Shown here: positions 22,725 to 34,507 of the stretch, in pieces | How positions within the stretch are numbered: the first letter of the stretch is position 1 | Layout of the letters: each line of letters begins with the position of its first letter | Assembly: GCA_964019055.1 (NCBI GenBank) | Contig: OZ025218.1 | Span: 7,536,454 to 7,600,453, forward strand | DNA: 64,000 bases | Direction of reading: 5' to 3' | Source: Anthopleura xanthogrammica | Lineage: Eukaryota; Cnidaria; Anthozoa; Actiniaria; Actiniidae | Notes under the pieces: model-generated | Told to the model about the DNA's origin: nothing | What the model saw: only the letters and a program-made list of their open reading frames with translations | Database searches by the model: none | Translations under genes and position numbers: made by a program

Positions 22725-23040
22725 TGGAGAAACTTGGTCTAAAGAGATATGGTTGCAGAAGAAGGTGTGTAAATAATGTAAAATAGTATAAAAATTTCAT
22801 ATCTTGTGTCATTCCTTTGTGTGTTATTTCTGAGCTTCCCATTTGCATAAATAGTTTGATATGAATGAACTCAAACAAAGAATATTAACCTCAAGGGAAT
22901 GACATGTGGTCTGAACTGGGGAAACATTTGTAACTCGAGTTAAAAAAATCTGTCACAAATGTTCCGAAGGGGCTAATAATACATTTGGTTATTAAAAGTT
23001 ACTTAAAGTCAAATTCTCAAGGAAATAATGATAAAAAGAA
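22725..23040. other. 3' flank of SRCR copy 3
   Basis: Contains a partial TAGACC-family MITE (about 22,800-22,930: TTGTGTCATTCC ... GGGAATGACATGTGGTCTGA). No gene seen. Confidence 0.5.
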
Positions 23041-23490
23041 TTGATTACTGTAACGTAATTGTAATGATCTCCAAATTCCTAAATGTAGAACTGCTACTGC
23101 ACAACAGTGTTTTTCCTACAGAGGCACGAAGTTGTGGAACGATCTCCCAACTTCCTTCAAAGACACTAAGTCCATCAAGCTATTCAGAAACTCTCTGAAG
23201 GAAGCGTTGGTGGACCGCTGGCTTGAAGGTGGGATCAATTAGGACTATATAACTATGTCTTTGTTGTTCTCATCTTCGGACCGGTGGTCTTTTGATGTTG
23301 TTTTTTTCGGAGAGTTTTTGAATGGCTTAATTATATATTGATAATATTTCTCATTTCTTATTAGTTTATACATTTATAGTAATTTCAACTGATTGTAAAT
23401 TTAGGTTTTCCATAGTTTATATTTTCAATTATTGCTTGTAAGTTGGCCTGAAAAGCCCTATTGGGGAGTCCAATAAAATAAAATAAATGT
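23041..23490 (+). mobile_element. Non-LTR retrotransposon 3' end
   Basis: The frame from 23,087 to the stop at 23,240-23,242 reads RTATAQQCFSYRG then TKLWNDLPTSFKD and ends GGIN. This is the typical C-terminus of a CR1-like reverse transcriptase. It is followed by a 3' UTR and a tail of AATAAAATAAAATAAA at about 23,470. The catalytic part is absent. Confidence 0.7.
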
Positions 23491-23739
23491 AACAAGTGAA
23501 TCACGAAAAGTGAAGTAAGCTAAGGTGACGTGAAAACCAAAAAATTAAAGCCTTTTAAATGTTTTTCTACTCCAAAAACTAACGCATAGAGAAAATAAAG
23601 GTTTAATTTTGATGTCATACTCACTGGTTCGACATCATCAGGTCCAAGGAAAGGATTAAGGCTATCTGCTCCACCAGTGGCAGCCAGTTCGTACTGGTCG
23701 AGGATGGACGCCATCTTGTTTTGATCCTTCGACCGAAAA

Positions 23740-23990
23740 GATTTCATGGAGATTATGGAAATATTGGTCTCCCTGTGTTTGAGGAGTTGGGTGAGGACCT
23801 GGACAATTTGCAACACAGAAATAGAAGAAGAAGTTCACTTCTTATTAAAATGTCCATTGTACAATGAAAAAAGAAGAGAGCTTTACATAAAGATAGAGAA
23901 AGAGATCGCTGTCACATATTACAAAATGTCTGATGACGATCTCTTTCTCCAATCTCGATCTCTTAAAACCTCCTATCAAAATGCATAGAA
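23740..23990 (+). mobile_element. Reverse-transcriptase C-terminal fragment
   Basis: The frame gives CNTEIEEEVHFLLKCPLYNE, the zinc-knuckle-like C-x-x-x-x-x-x-x-H-x-x-x-x-C end found in many non-LTR reverse transcriptases, and closes shortly after. It is a different lineage from the adjoining 23,041-23,490 remnant. The family is inferred from memory of the motif. Confidence 0.6.
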
Positions 23991-24095
23991 AAAAATTGCA
24001 AATATATCTATGAAAGTACAGTGCTTGGAAAAGAAAAAAAATCACAGAAATAAAATATATATTCAAGCCGGCATAATAACTAGAACTGACTAATA

Positions 24096-24376
24096 TAGCA
24101 GTTTTCGTATGACTGTGAAAAGCTCACGGCACCACGGAACCAAAAATCTAGAAAACATCACGGTCGCCGCAAGGCACGCACTCTTCATCCAATCAAATGC
24201 ACGAAACACGGCACGAACGCGTCGCGGAACCCGTGGTCACGGCACGGACAAAGCACGTCAGACCAATCACTTTGAGCGATAAAAAATTAGCCAAAAAATT
24301 AAACATGACGGTATCTGCGGTCGCGGCAAGGCACGCACACGGCACTGACCTTTCACAGTCACACGAAATCTGCTCT
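24096..24376. mobile_element. MITE-like element, AGCAGTTTTCGTATGACTG ends
   Basis: The left end AGCAGTTTTCGTATGACTGT and the right end ACAGTCACACGAAATCTGCT are inverted. The interior is rich in CACGGCACGG-like runs. Other members: 48,193-48,372, 55,060-55,217 and 63,239-63,787. Confidence 0.7.
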
Positions 24377-24889
24377 GTGCTGATGCGTGTATACTGTTGC
24401 TATTTCTATAATCACGCGACCAAGATAGCCCATTTCATTCTGTTAATCAGACTTTCATTTTGTAAACTAGTTCCTTAATTAAGTAACTCAAGCTTGAGCA
24501 AATCATTCATTTATTAAAAGATAGCATTCATTTATTTCATGATTTTTTTTTTTGAAAAGCATAATAAAAAGCGTTAGAAAGTAAACATTTCGTTTCCCTG
24601 CTAGCAGAGGCTCCTTTTTTCCAGGGAGAGAGAGAAGCCGATGCAGCGGAAAAAAGATAAGGAGACTCTTTCAGCAGGGAAACATTTCGTAAACGTATAT
24701 CCAAATTTAGTACCTTAAACTTGGGTGTTTCATTCATCAAAGAAGATCGAAAATGTTTAAAAATTATGTTCTAAAAAAGCTAGTGGATTCATCTCCTGAT
24801 TTATTTGCCCCTTCATGTCACGTGACTGATCTGTCATGTCGGTATTACAATATGAAATCAACAAGGAGCTTATTGTGAATTAAATCTAT
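24377..24889. other. Intergenic, no feature
   Basis: Nothing recognisable. Short open frames here lack domain features. Confidence 0.4.
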
Positions 24890-26515
24890 TAATATTTAGT
24901 AGATTCCAGGCGTAACTTTTGCTTTCCAAGTACTAATCCTTGTGTCTTATATCTTCCGTTGTATCAAGCACATGAGTGCTCTTTCATTTTAACTAGACGC
25001 TATGACTGCGTTCACTCGGGCTTCCTGAGATAAAAATCGAGAATACATAGATTTCACTGTAGAATACATAGATTTCACGTCGAGATTTTTTCGCGATTGC
25101 AAAAATTAGTTTATTCGCCTTCGTTTTTAACTCAGCGGCACAGAGGGCATGCACCTTAGAGCCCAGAGGACGATTTGTGAAGGAACCACGAAAAAAAATA
25201 CATTTTTAAACGCAGACATTCACAGGAAGACCGAGTAGTAAAAGCCTTTGTGGATCTGATGGCGTCTAGACACGTTGAAACATATATTCACTTTTATATG
25301 ACAACGTTCTTGGGTGTATACTTAAAATAGAAATGCCATGAAATTAAATACTCGAAAAGAAATCTAATATATATATATATATAATATGTATTTAAAAACA
25401 TTTTTAAAATGAATTAATTTATAAAAAGATTCAGGGCCAGGAAAAAACTTTCAATGACAAATATCAAGTCACAAGGCTAATTTACGTATCCACAAAACGC
25501 TAAAGCTAGCTTAAAGCATGGACAGGTCGCGTTTCTAATAATAGATTAATAAATAACAAATTAATCATATCCATTTTGAAATCATTAGCAAATCCTGCAA
25601 TCTGATTGGCTAAAAAGTGTGCGATTTAAGATTAATATTGAGATTTCAAAATGGATATGATTATTAGGTAATTATAGAACTTCGTGTCGTGCAATTTTGG
25701 GCTGAAATCACTCTTGCGATTTCAGCCCAAATTGCACTCCACTCAGTTCTATTACCATTATTAATCGTTACATAGACAGTTGGAACTCACTTCCACAATC
25801 AGTGGTTTGTGCTGACTCTGTAAACAAGTTTAAGAAGAGCCTCAAAGGTCACTTATTTCAATAGATAATTTTTAGGTGTTTTTCCCCTACTTTAAATATA
25901 TTTGATTTCTATTTGGCAACGTAGATATTTTCTTCTTCTTATTATTATTATTATATTTATTAACTATAGCTTTAGTATTTATCTAAATATATATATACAT
26001 ATATATCTCAGTATAGTATCATTTTATTAGTATAGTTTTAATGTCCTATATATTACTTGTATCATTAGCTTCCTTAAATCAATATTAGTCTGGGGGTTGA
26101 CTTTATATGGGGATTTAGTTCCTCCCTGTCGACACCCTTTTTGCACCTTGTCAACTATTTTCGCAAATAAAGTTGTTATAAATAATCTTTAAAGTGCATT
26201 ACAATACAAAACCACCGATCGAGGCGTCTATTTTGTTTTCACTTGTGATTACAACGTAACTTTCGCTTACCAAGAATAGACTTTCAGTTTTTAAACAAAT
26301 CTATTCACAGTTCCAAAATTGCATCAAAATACCACCAAAAATTTGCTAAAGAAGTGGGAAAAGCATTTCAGAACGTAAAGACACTATACAATTTTTGTAA
26401 TTAAAAATATGGAAAATAATTTTCAATATTAAGGATAATTATATTATTGATTTGTAATTAGTATTTGATATAAATAGAATTCTCTTGTGCTGTCAATGAC
26501 AATCAATATCCTTAC

Positions 26516-26523
26516 TATTTATA
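26516..26523 (+). promoter_or_regulatory. TATA-like box of SRCR copy 4
   Basis: TATTTATA, 125 bases before the ATG at 26,641, in the conserved CCTGATCACCGTGTCAGACT context. Confidence 0.5.
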
Positions 26524-26640
26524 CCTGATCACCGTGTCAGACTCTAGTCATTTTTCACATACCTTCTGTCGTGGCTGCAGTGTTCACTAGATTTCCCTAC
26601 AAACCTCATCTTGGATAACGACCTGATGGCCGACTGATCG

Positions 26641-29600
26641 ATGGCGCGCCTTCTGCTGCTACTGTGTGCTGTGTTCTTGTTGATGGACGGTGAGTCTAAA
26701 ACTTGAGCAAACATTATTTCTTATTAGTATACTTTTACAAAATCCAAATAACCATTTAATTTGAGTCTAAATCAAAGATAAAAGCAATGTAGAACGAAAA
26801 TGAAGCAACATTTTCAATCTGTAAGTCTTCGATACCGAATGAAGTATAGAAGGAAATTAATTTTCCATCTCGAAAATCGTCTAGACTGATTCCATAATTC
26901 GGTGTTTTTGCTCTTTGTTGATTCTGGAGTGCACTATACCCCAAACGGGAACAAAAACTACGACTTATGGAATCAGTCTAAAAAAATCGTCGCACAAGTT
27001 ATATTCAGTGATGTCTAAATTTTGAAATGACAAGAATGATACAAGAGTCAAATTTATCTTTCCATTAAAGTGAAATATTCGTTCATTCGTTCATTCGTTC
27101 ATTCGTTCATTCGTTCATTCGTTCATTCGTTCATTCGTTCATTCGTTCATTCGTTCATTCGTTCATTCGTTCATTCGTTCATTCGTTCATTCGTTCATTC
27201 GTTCATTCGTTCATTCGTTCATTCGTTCATTCGTTCATTCGTTCATTCGTTCATTCGTTCATTCGTTCATTCGTTCATTCGTTCATTCGTTCATTCGTTC
27301 ATTCGTTCATTCGTTCATTCGTTCATTCGTTCATTCGTTCATTCGTTCATTCGTTCATTCGTTCATTCGTTCATTCGTTCATTCGTTCATTCGTTCATTC
27401 GTTCATTCGTTCATTCGTTCATTCGTTCATTCGTTCATTCGTTCATTCGTTCATTCGTTCATTCGTTCATTCGTTCATTCGTTCATTCGTTCATTCGTTC
27501 ATTCGTTCATTCGTTCATTCGTTCATTCGTTCATTCGTTCATTCGTTCATTCGTTCATTCGTTCATTCGTTCATTCGTTCATTCGTTCATTCGTTCATTC
27601 GTTCATTCGTTCATTCGTTCATTCGTTCATTCGTTCATTCGTTCATTCGTTCATTCGTTCATTCGTTCATTCGTTCATTCGTTCATTCGTTCATTCGTTC
27701 ATTCGTTCATTCGTTCATTCGTTCATTCGTTCATTCGTTCATTCGTTCATTCGTTCAAATCTCATTTGTTCCTTGGTTTGACTTTAGTATATTGAATATT
27801 TGTTCCAATAATTCATTGTTGATCAGGATCAATAGGCGCTAGTACTTAGTTCTCAATAACAACGTCTTTTATCCATGCTTTTAAAATTCTTTACTTTCTC
27901 AAAAATAGCGGGTCAAATAATTTTCGTGTGATTATATTTTCGTGACACTTAAATTTTGCTATATTTCGAAATCGCGAAATTAAAGTTTCGCAATAAAAAT
28001 TTCACCTAATAAAGTAAGTATTATTGAAAGTAAAAAAAAAAGGCTAAAAATATTTTTTTTCTCACGCCTGACTAGTGTTTCATAACTAGAAAGTCAATCC
28101 GGATATTCAAAAAAACCATATTGTATTTAAATAGTGTTTGTTGTCGTTAATATCTGAGTGTCTGAAGACGATGTTGAACAAAGCCTTTACAACGTATTCC
28201 ATTGTATACTGTGTACCTAACAACAAAACGGAATTATCAAATGTTTTAGACTTGACGTAAAAATGAAAATACGAAGACATTTAAGTTTGTTCCTGTTTGT
28301 TACAGAAGCAAAGTCCAAGGTAGCTGTTCGTCTAGTGGATGGGAAGACTCCTAACGAGGGACGTGTAGAAGTAAGGTACAAAGGTACTTGGGGTACCATA
28401 TGCAATTATGGCAACTGGGACATACCAGATGCTTACGTGGTGTGTCGCATGTTGAATTACTCCAAGGCAGTTACAGCAACAACTGCTAGCATCAAAGGAA
28501 CTGGTCCTATATGGCTTAAAGTGCTTTACTGCTCGGGATCCCAGGAATCTATTGATCAGTGTCCTCATGGTGGCTGGGGTAACACTGCTGATTGTGATCA
28601 CAGCCGTGATACTGGAGTGGTATGTGGCAATGCAATTAACGTCAATGTTCGTCTAGTGGATGGTAAGACTCCTAACGAGGGACGTGTAGAAGTAAGGTAC
28701 AACGGTACTTGGGGTACCATATGCAATGATGGATGGGATATACGAGATGCTTACGTGGTGTGCCACATGTTGAATTACTCCAAGGCAGTTACAGCAACAA
28801 CTGCTAGCTTCAAAGGAACTGGTCGTATATGGCTTAAACTGAGAGGTGGTGGTTGCTATGGACACGAAGAATCTATTGATCAATGTCGTCATCCTGGCTG
28901 GGGTAACACTTCTGGTTGTAATCACAGCCGTGATGCTGGAGTGGAATGTGGCAATCTAACACCAGGTACAACTAGATAAGTTACAAAACAAGACATTCAT
29001 CTGATCTTTGTTTCTCTGTTCAATCATGTCAAGAAGAAAGATTTTGAAATATTACATAAATCCTCAAGTGGATCAAATTCTTGCAAAGTCTTGCGGTTCG
29101 AACGTCGATCTTCTCATGAGCCGTACGTATCTAATACCATTAAGATAGACCATAGATCGACATAATTGTTATTCAGACGTCGAACCGCCGTTGTACCTAG
29201 CTGAGTATACTATCGCATTAGATATTTTGAAATCAGAGTGAGATTTGGCTTGTGGGAATAAAATGAATTAGAATAATTAATCTTATTTTATTAGTAATAG
29301 GATCGGTTCATGAGAAAGTTGGTCGTTTAAATCAGAGTCGATCCAAAGTCGTAATTCCCGACCGGCTCCAGTCGATCTTATCGGCTGGGTCAACCCTATA
29401 TACAATTTGTCAAACCAATACAATTCAATTAAAATGCAAACGTCGTACTTTTCAGCCCCTTCTCAGCATAAACTTCATTCACGGTATTAGGTACCGACGG
29501 CTCATTAGAAAATCTAGCTATCTATATATAATGTGTATCTCCCGGGCCCCAACGGGTGTATCTTTACTCTCTGAACATCAAATAAAGCGAAGTAAGGGAT

Positions 29601-30020
29601 GTGATTAGAATGTTGTTGAACAATATTTGTTTCAGAGGAGAAAGCGATCAAAGTTCGTCTGGTGGGAGATCAAAACCATACTGGCAAAGTAGAAATTCAG
29701 TATCAAGGGACCTGGGGAGTAGTGTGTGCTACTTGGGGGGATAAGTCGTGGGATATACGAGATGCTCACGTGATCTGCACAATGCTTGGTTACAAAGCAG
29801 CTGAACACGCAATTGGGTTCATTGAAGGAGAGACACCAAGAAGAACGCTCTTGGTTGATGTGGGATGCAGTGGTAGAGAAAAGTCCATAGCAGAGTGTGC
29901 TCACCCAGGATGGTGGAAGGCTTATTGCTCGAATCAAGAACTTGCTGGTGTGGTTTGTCAAACAAATGAAGGTAAGAAAGACAAATCTCTACTTTACTCT
30001 AATCGTTCAAATAGTATTAT

Positions 30021-30059
<39 letters not shown>

Positions 30060-33000
30060 TAATAATGATTTTTAAAATCAACAATATTGTTTATTAAACT
30101 TTACAAAATATGGTATATAGTATATGGTATCAATAAATTTAAATCTAATCACTAATCATTCATTTTACTAAAATCAGGGGGGGGGGAATATGCCTTAATA
30201 GTATATTATAAAAAAACCTATATTTAAATATGTGAGAAAGCTAATAATAAATTTTTATCTAATTTGTATTACGTTGTTTAACAGATGGCTCCAACTGCGG
30301 TTTCTACATATGAAATTGTTTTGGAGTAATGTTCACCTTTCTTGATAGCAATCAGCTCAGCTAATCTACTGTGATATCTCAAACATTCGTGTCCCATTCC
30401 CCCAGTTGTAGTAAAGACTAATGGTGTGAATGTTCCCTGTTCAATGTCCAGTACTCGATTTGAGTACATTCGTTTCTTCTCGTTCTCATGTAGGCGATAA
30501 ATTTGTTGGGGATCAAGATCTTTATAAGATTCTGCACTGGGGTACTGGCAAACCCGAACATCAAAGAATGCAGACCTTTGTCTTTCTCAGAACCCGGGCG
30601 CGCGGATATCTAGACGTGCGTCTAAGGTTTTATTCGACCCTCGATTCAATTCTTCTTCAGTGATCTCTTGGAGGACAGGCTCAATTTCGACAACGTAGCA
30701 TACCACATCCAACAGTTCAGCCTCAAGATCTCGTAGCTCATTGTGGCGTTGAATTATGAATTCCCCTCGTTTACAGATCATCGCGCAAATAATATCATCA
30801 AATCAAAGCCAGACGTCATAAATAGCTTATTTGTTGATTAGATAATAGCTTGTCCAAGTGTCAGTTGTACAATTACTTCAATGATGTTAGTATAAATCCA
30901 CAGATCCTCAACCAGTTCAAGTTTGTTTAGCTGGAGGAAGGTCAGACAATTCTGGTCGACTTGAAGTCAGGTACCATGGTCAGTGGGGTACTGTATGTGA
31001 ATCGGGATGGGACACGGAAGACGCTGAGGTGGTGTGTCGTATGCTTGGTTACCCTGGAGTACAGGAATACAAAACCACCAACTTTACACCCGTCAAGGGT
31101 ATAATATGGCTGAGATACGTCGGTTGTACAGGAAGAGAAACGTCGATTGCAGACTGCAGTAACAATGGCTTGGGAAATACGTACTGTTATCATAGTTCAG
31201 ATGTTGGTGTGACGTGTAAGATGGGTACGTTATGTATATGATAAGTATTGTTGTGTTACGTTTGTATTGTAGGGGTCTCAAACTATTAATTACTATTCCA
31301 TAAAATCTGAAGCACCGTATTTATTTCTAACAAAAAAGGGAAAATAGAACCCTTTGATTTCGAACTTATCTTTTGAAGGCGCGGTTAAACTATAGGTAGG
31401 TACATAGGCACAACGACTTAGGGAAGAACAAAGACAACGTTCTTTCGAAAAGAATGTCAACAAAAAGAGTGATAAGGATGTTGCGGTCCTCCCCTAAATC
31501 TGCCCCTGTCACTCTTGGTTCAACAATGCTGTTTATATCTTTTTATGATAAGTAAAGTAGTCTAACTGACCTGTTCTTATGTTTTCTTAGCCTCAGCTCC
31601 CCGATTCGAAGTAAGCAGGGAATCTGATGGATCACCATATACATCTGTTATGCTCATCTTTAACACGTCAACAACTGAGAAAGAGAAAAACATTACAAAG
31701 TAAGTTATCTGGTTGAAGGCCTCGGGGAGAAGACACTGGCATATTATGGGGCGTATGTTGAAATAAACAATAGAAATGTCAAGATTTTTGGGAGGGAGCT
31801 CTTTTGTTACAAATAAAAAATTCCCTAGAGGCGAAGAGGGTTGAGAAAGAATGGCGCATTTTCAGTCAAAATATTTATTTATTTGTTTTTACAGATTTGT
31901 CCAAATTTCTATCACCAAACTAGAAGTGTCAAGCCTTAACTGCTACAGATCATCCATGAAAGTAGACCATCCATACGTGACCGCAGAGATCTTGGGTTCT
32001 AGTCTAGTTGGTAACTTTACGGTTGGTGATGGTAACTATTACCATGGATACTATAACGCACCGTTAGAGCCTGGGTCTACATACCGAGTCTCTGTAAGAG
32101 CAGTCACCAAGGCACAGAATGGGGTAAGTAGTTGAATTTACCGGCGTCCTTCTTTACTGTAGTACAAACTGCCAGCACCCGCGTGCTTTACATCTGCACA
32201 TGGCACGCGCTTGCGATCCCTTTTTCTTCAATGGCATATCTTCGCGCGAGTGTCTCAGTCCGTTTTTTGATAAAAACACGGTAGTCAGCCAATAAGCTCG
32301 CGCATTATATCCCTAATACTTAATTATAACTGACGTCAATCTTCGCCTGCATCAGTCTGTACGTTTATATGATGACACTGATTTGATCTATTCAACCGGC
32401 AGGGTAATAATTATGGAGAAGCTGCCAACGCAACTTTTACGACAAGAGTGAAAGATTGCAAAGGTAAAACAGTGTGTAATTTATAAACGATATTGCGAGT
32501 GATTTTTAAAAGTTACGGCACACGGCCGGGTCACAGTACATGAGATCACTACTCTAACAATGAACGTCTTGGTCGCGGCACCCTCACGTTCACGTTCAAA
32601 GCACGGCACGGCACGTAAATACCACTATGAGTTATTTATAATAATAGTTCCACATAGTTGTTCGAACATCTCTTGGCGACAAAGCACTCAATTTATGCTA
32701 TTTCCTATAAGTTTTGGCCAAGTATAGGTTAATTCGTGTATTCGCGTATTTTAGTCAAGTCAGTTCGCTGCAAGTAAAGGGGTCCGAGGACAAGACTAAA
32801 AAAACAATAATTTGTTCTATGGTTACCAGGCATTTGTCAACTTGAAAATGCCTAGTTTCAAGTCACAATATCTTTGTGATCACTATTCTGATGTTCGAAG
32901 ATATGAGCATCAGAATCGTGAGTATATAGTTATGAAATCTTGAAGGAATCAAGATTTCCCAACGTAGATCAGAATGGTCACAATATCTTTGTGATCACTA

Positions 33001-34059
33001 TTCTGATGTTCGAATGTTTTGAGCATCAGAATCGTGAGTATATAGTTATGAAATCTTGAAGGAATCAAGATTTCCCAACGTAGATCAGAATGGTCACAAT
33101 ATCTTTGCGATCACTATTCTGATGTTCGAATGTTTTGAGCATCAGAATCGTGAGTATATAGTTATGAAATCTTAAAGGAATCGTGATTTCCTAACGTAGA
33201 TCAGAATGGTCACAATATCTTTGTGATCACTATTCTGATGTTCGAAGTTATGAGCATCAGAATGATGAGAATATAGTTACAAAATCTTGAAGTAATCATG
33301 ATTTCGTAACGTGCACAGAATGGTGTTGTCTTGGTCAAATAATAAAGATGCTTTATTCAAAATGGGCTATTACGTTTGATTCTTGTACCTTCTAGTTAAG
33401 GAACTCAGGAAATCCAGGGGTTTGAAGGTTGAAATGGGGGGAAGGGGGAGGAAGGAGGAGAAGGAGGAGGGGGACGGGGCATATTAAGGAGGTACAAAAA
33501 TGAAGTGCTATGGCCCAATGCTTCCAGTATCCTTATTTTTGGCCAAGTTTGTTTTTAACCATTATTGATATACACATGTTATAGTAAATATTGATAATTA
33601 TGAACAATGTTATACTAATGTATTTCAACTTTATTTGTATTTTATATACTAATGGTTATCTTGTTCTTCTATTGTTTACTATTCTTTTTATCATGAATAT
33701 ATGTTATATGTTACGATATGTTTTTTTCATATAGAGTTTTTATTCTTTATTTTATCTATCTTGGAATGTTTGTACTATTGTCATTTACTATTTGTTTGAT
33801 TACCATTTCTTCTATTTCTATATTCTTATATCCCTTTTGTTTATCAGTTTCAGGTCATTTCTGGAGGAAGAAAAAATATTTTTTTTTAATATTATCAATA
33901 TATTTATACATATTGATAAGTTACCATATTAATTTCTGTTGCTTTTGCTATTGCTAATTTTCCTTTTGCTATTTTTTTCGTTTCTTTTTGTCCCCTGTTT
34001 TTCTGTACCTAGGAACTAAACGAAGCATCAATCGTAGCAATAATGGATGGAGAAACTGA
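26641..34059 (+). CDS. SRCR copy 4: four SRCR domains plus RPTP-type FN3-like module
   Basis: Exons: 26641-26689, 28306-28965, 29636-29971, 30904-31224, 31591-31699, 31895-32123, 32403-32463, 34013-34059, giving about 603 residues, the largest member. Signal peptide [16 protein letters not shown]; two SRCR domains in exon 2; a third in exon 3 with a four-residue insertion in the metal-site loop ([11 protein letters not shown]); a fourth in exon 4; then the same fibronectin-III-like module as copy 3 (31895-32123 is nearly identical in sequence). The proposed last exon reads [15 protein letters not shown] and stops, slightly longer than copy 3 because TGA is TGG here. The 5' part resembles copy 1 and the 3' part copy 3, so it looks like a recombinant of two paralogs. 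Introns carry a MITE (29,085-29,515) and a retrotransposon fragment (30,272-30,784). No membrane segment was seen. Confidence 0.77.
26883..26979. mobile_element. Fold-back element in intron 1 of SRCR copy 4
   Basis: Same element and position as 2,503-2,599: AGACTGATTCCATAA ... CGACTTATGGAATCAGTCT. Confidence 0.75.
27077..27757. repeat. (ATTCGTTC)n microsatellite in intron 1, copy 4
   Basis: About 85 perfect units of the 8-base repeat. Because 8 is not a multiple of 3 and no stop arises, the tract is open in long frames encoding a repeated F-V-H-S-F-I-R-S peptide; this is not a gene. Confidence 0.98.
27758..28305. other. Rest of intron 1, SRCR copy 4
   Basis: Collinear with 3,200-3,720 of copy 1. 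No exon. Confidence 0.6.
29085..29515. mobile_element. MITE-like insertion between SRCR exons of copy 4
   Basis: Inner arms TTCTCATGAGCCGTACGTAT and GGTATTAGGTACCGACGGCT are inverted. The other three copies lack this stretch at the corresponding intron. No coding content. Confidence 0.55.
30272..30784 (-). mobile_element. Retrotransposon polyprotein C-terminal fragment
   Basis: The minus-strand frame from 30,781 reads [20 protein letters not shown], then an interrupted stretch ([23 protein letters not shown]), then [15 protein letters not shown] and [10 protein letters not shown]. This motif order is that of the C-terminal domain of cnidarian non-LTR reverse transcriptases. An in-frame TGA follows the RAPGF region, so it is dead. 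It lies in the intron between the third and fourth SRCR exons of copy 4, beside a GAT/AAT repeat (30,018-30,070). Confidence 0.65.
32464..34012. other. Last intron of SRCR copy 4
   Basis: Collinear with the copy 3 intron. It contains four units of the 115-117-bp tandem repeat (from 32,863, 32,978, 33,093 and 33,210; copy 3 has two) and the purine-rich GGGGGAGGAAGG stretch at 33,437-33,480. No exon found. Confidence 0.6.
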
Positions 34060-34500
34060 ACGTGGTCTAAAGAGACAAGATTTATGAAGGTGTGTATTAA
34101 ATGTAAAATAGTATAAAATTCAATATAAACTTTCCTTACTATTTCATATCTTGTGTCATTCCCTTGTGTGTTATTTCTGAGCGCCATTTCCATAAATAGT
34201 TTGATATGAATGAACTCAAACAAATAATATTAACCTCAAGGGAATGACGCGTGGTCTCAACTGGGAAAACATTTGTAACTCGAGTTAAAAAAATATGTCA
34301 TAATAAAGTCAAATTCTGAAGGAAATAATGATAAAAAGAATTGATTACTGTAACTGATTTACGTTGAAGTTAGTTACTTGAAATTTTGGTTAACCAGAAA
34401 CTCCAATTTCTATCATTTATGCTTAGGACAAAATAATTACCGTACAATTATATTATTTGGCAAACTTTTAATTTAGTTTACTGTTTTGTTGAAGGCCGAT
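34060..34500. other. 3' flank of SRCR copy 4
   Basis: Partial TAGACC-family MITE at 34,140-34,275, collinear with copy 3. The homology to copy 3 ends near 34,360. No gene. Confidence 0.5.
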
Positions 34501-34507
34501 GATGATG

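Larger units (their letters stand above)
24890..27075. repeat. Segmental duplication, right copy
   Basis: Matches 1-2,690 including the fold-back (25,563-25,765), the LINE C-terminal relic (25,793-25,863), promoter, signal exon and intron fold-back. The TTC tract is nearly absent, and about 250 bases around it (1,020-1,330 in the left copy) are missing. Confidence 0.9.

Noticed and set aside
27070..27795. 241-codon open frame of repeated HSFIRSFV
   Set aside because: Product of the (ATTCGTTC)n microsatellite within intron 1 of SRCR copy 4.
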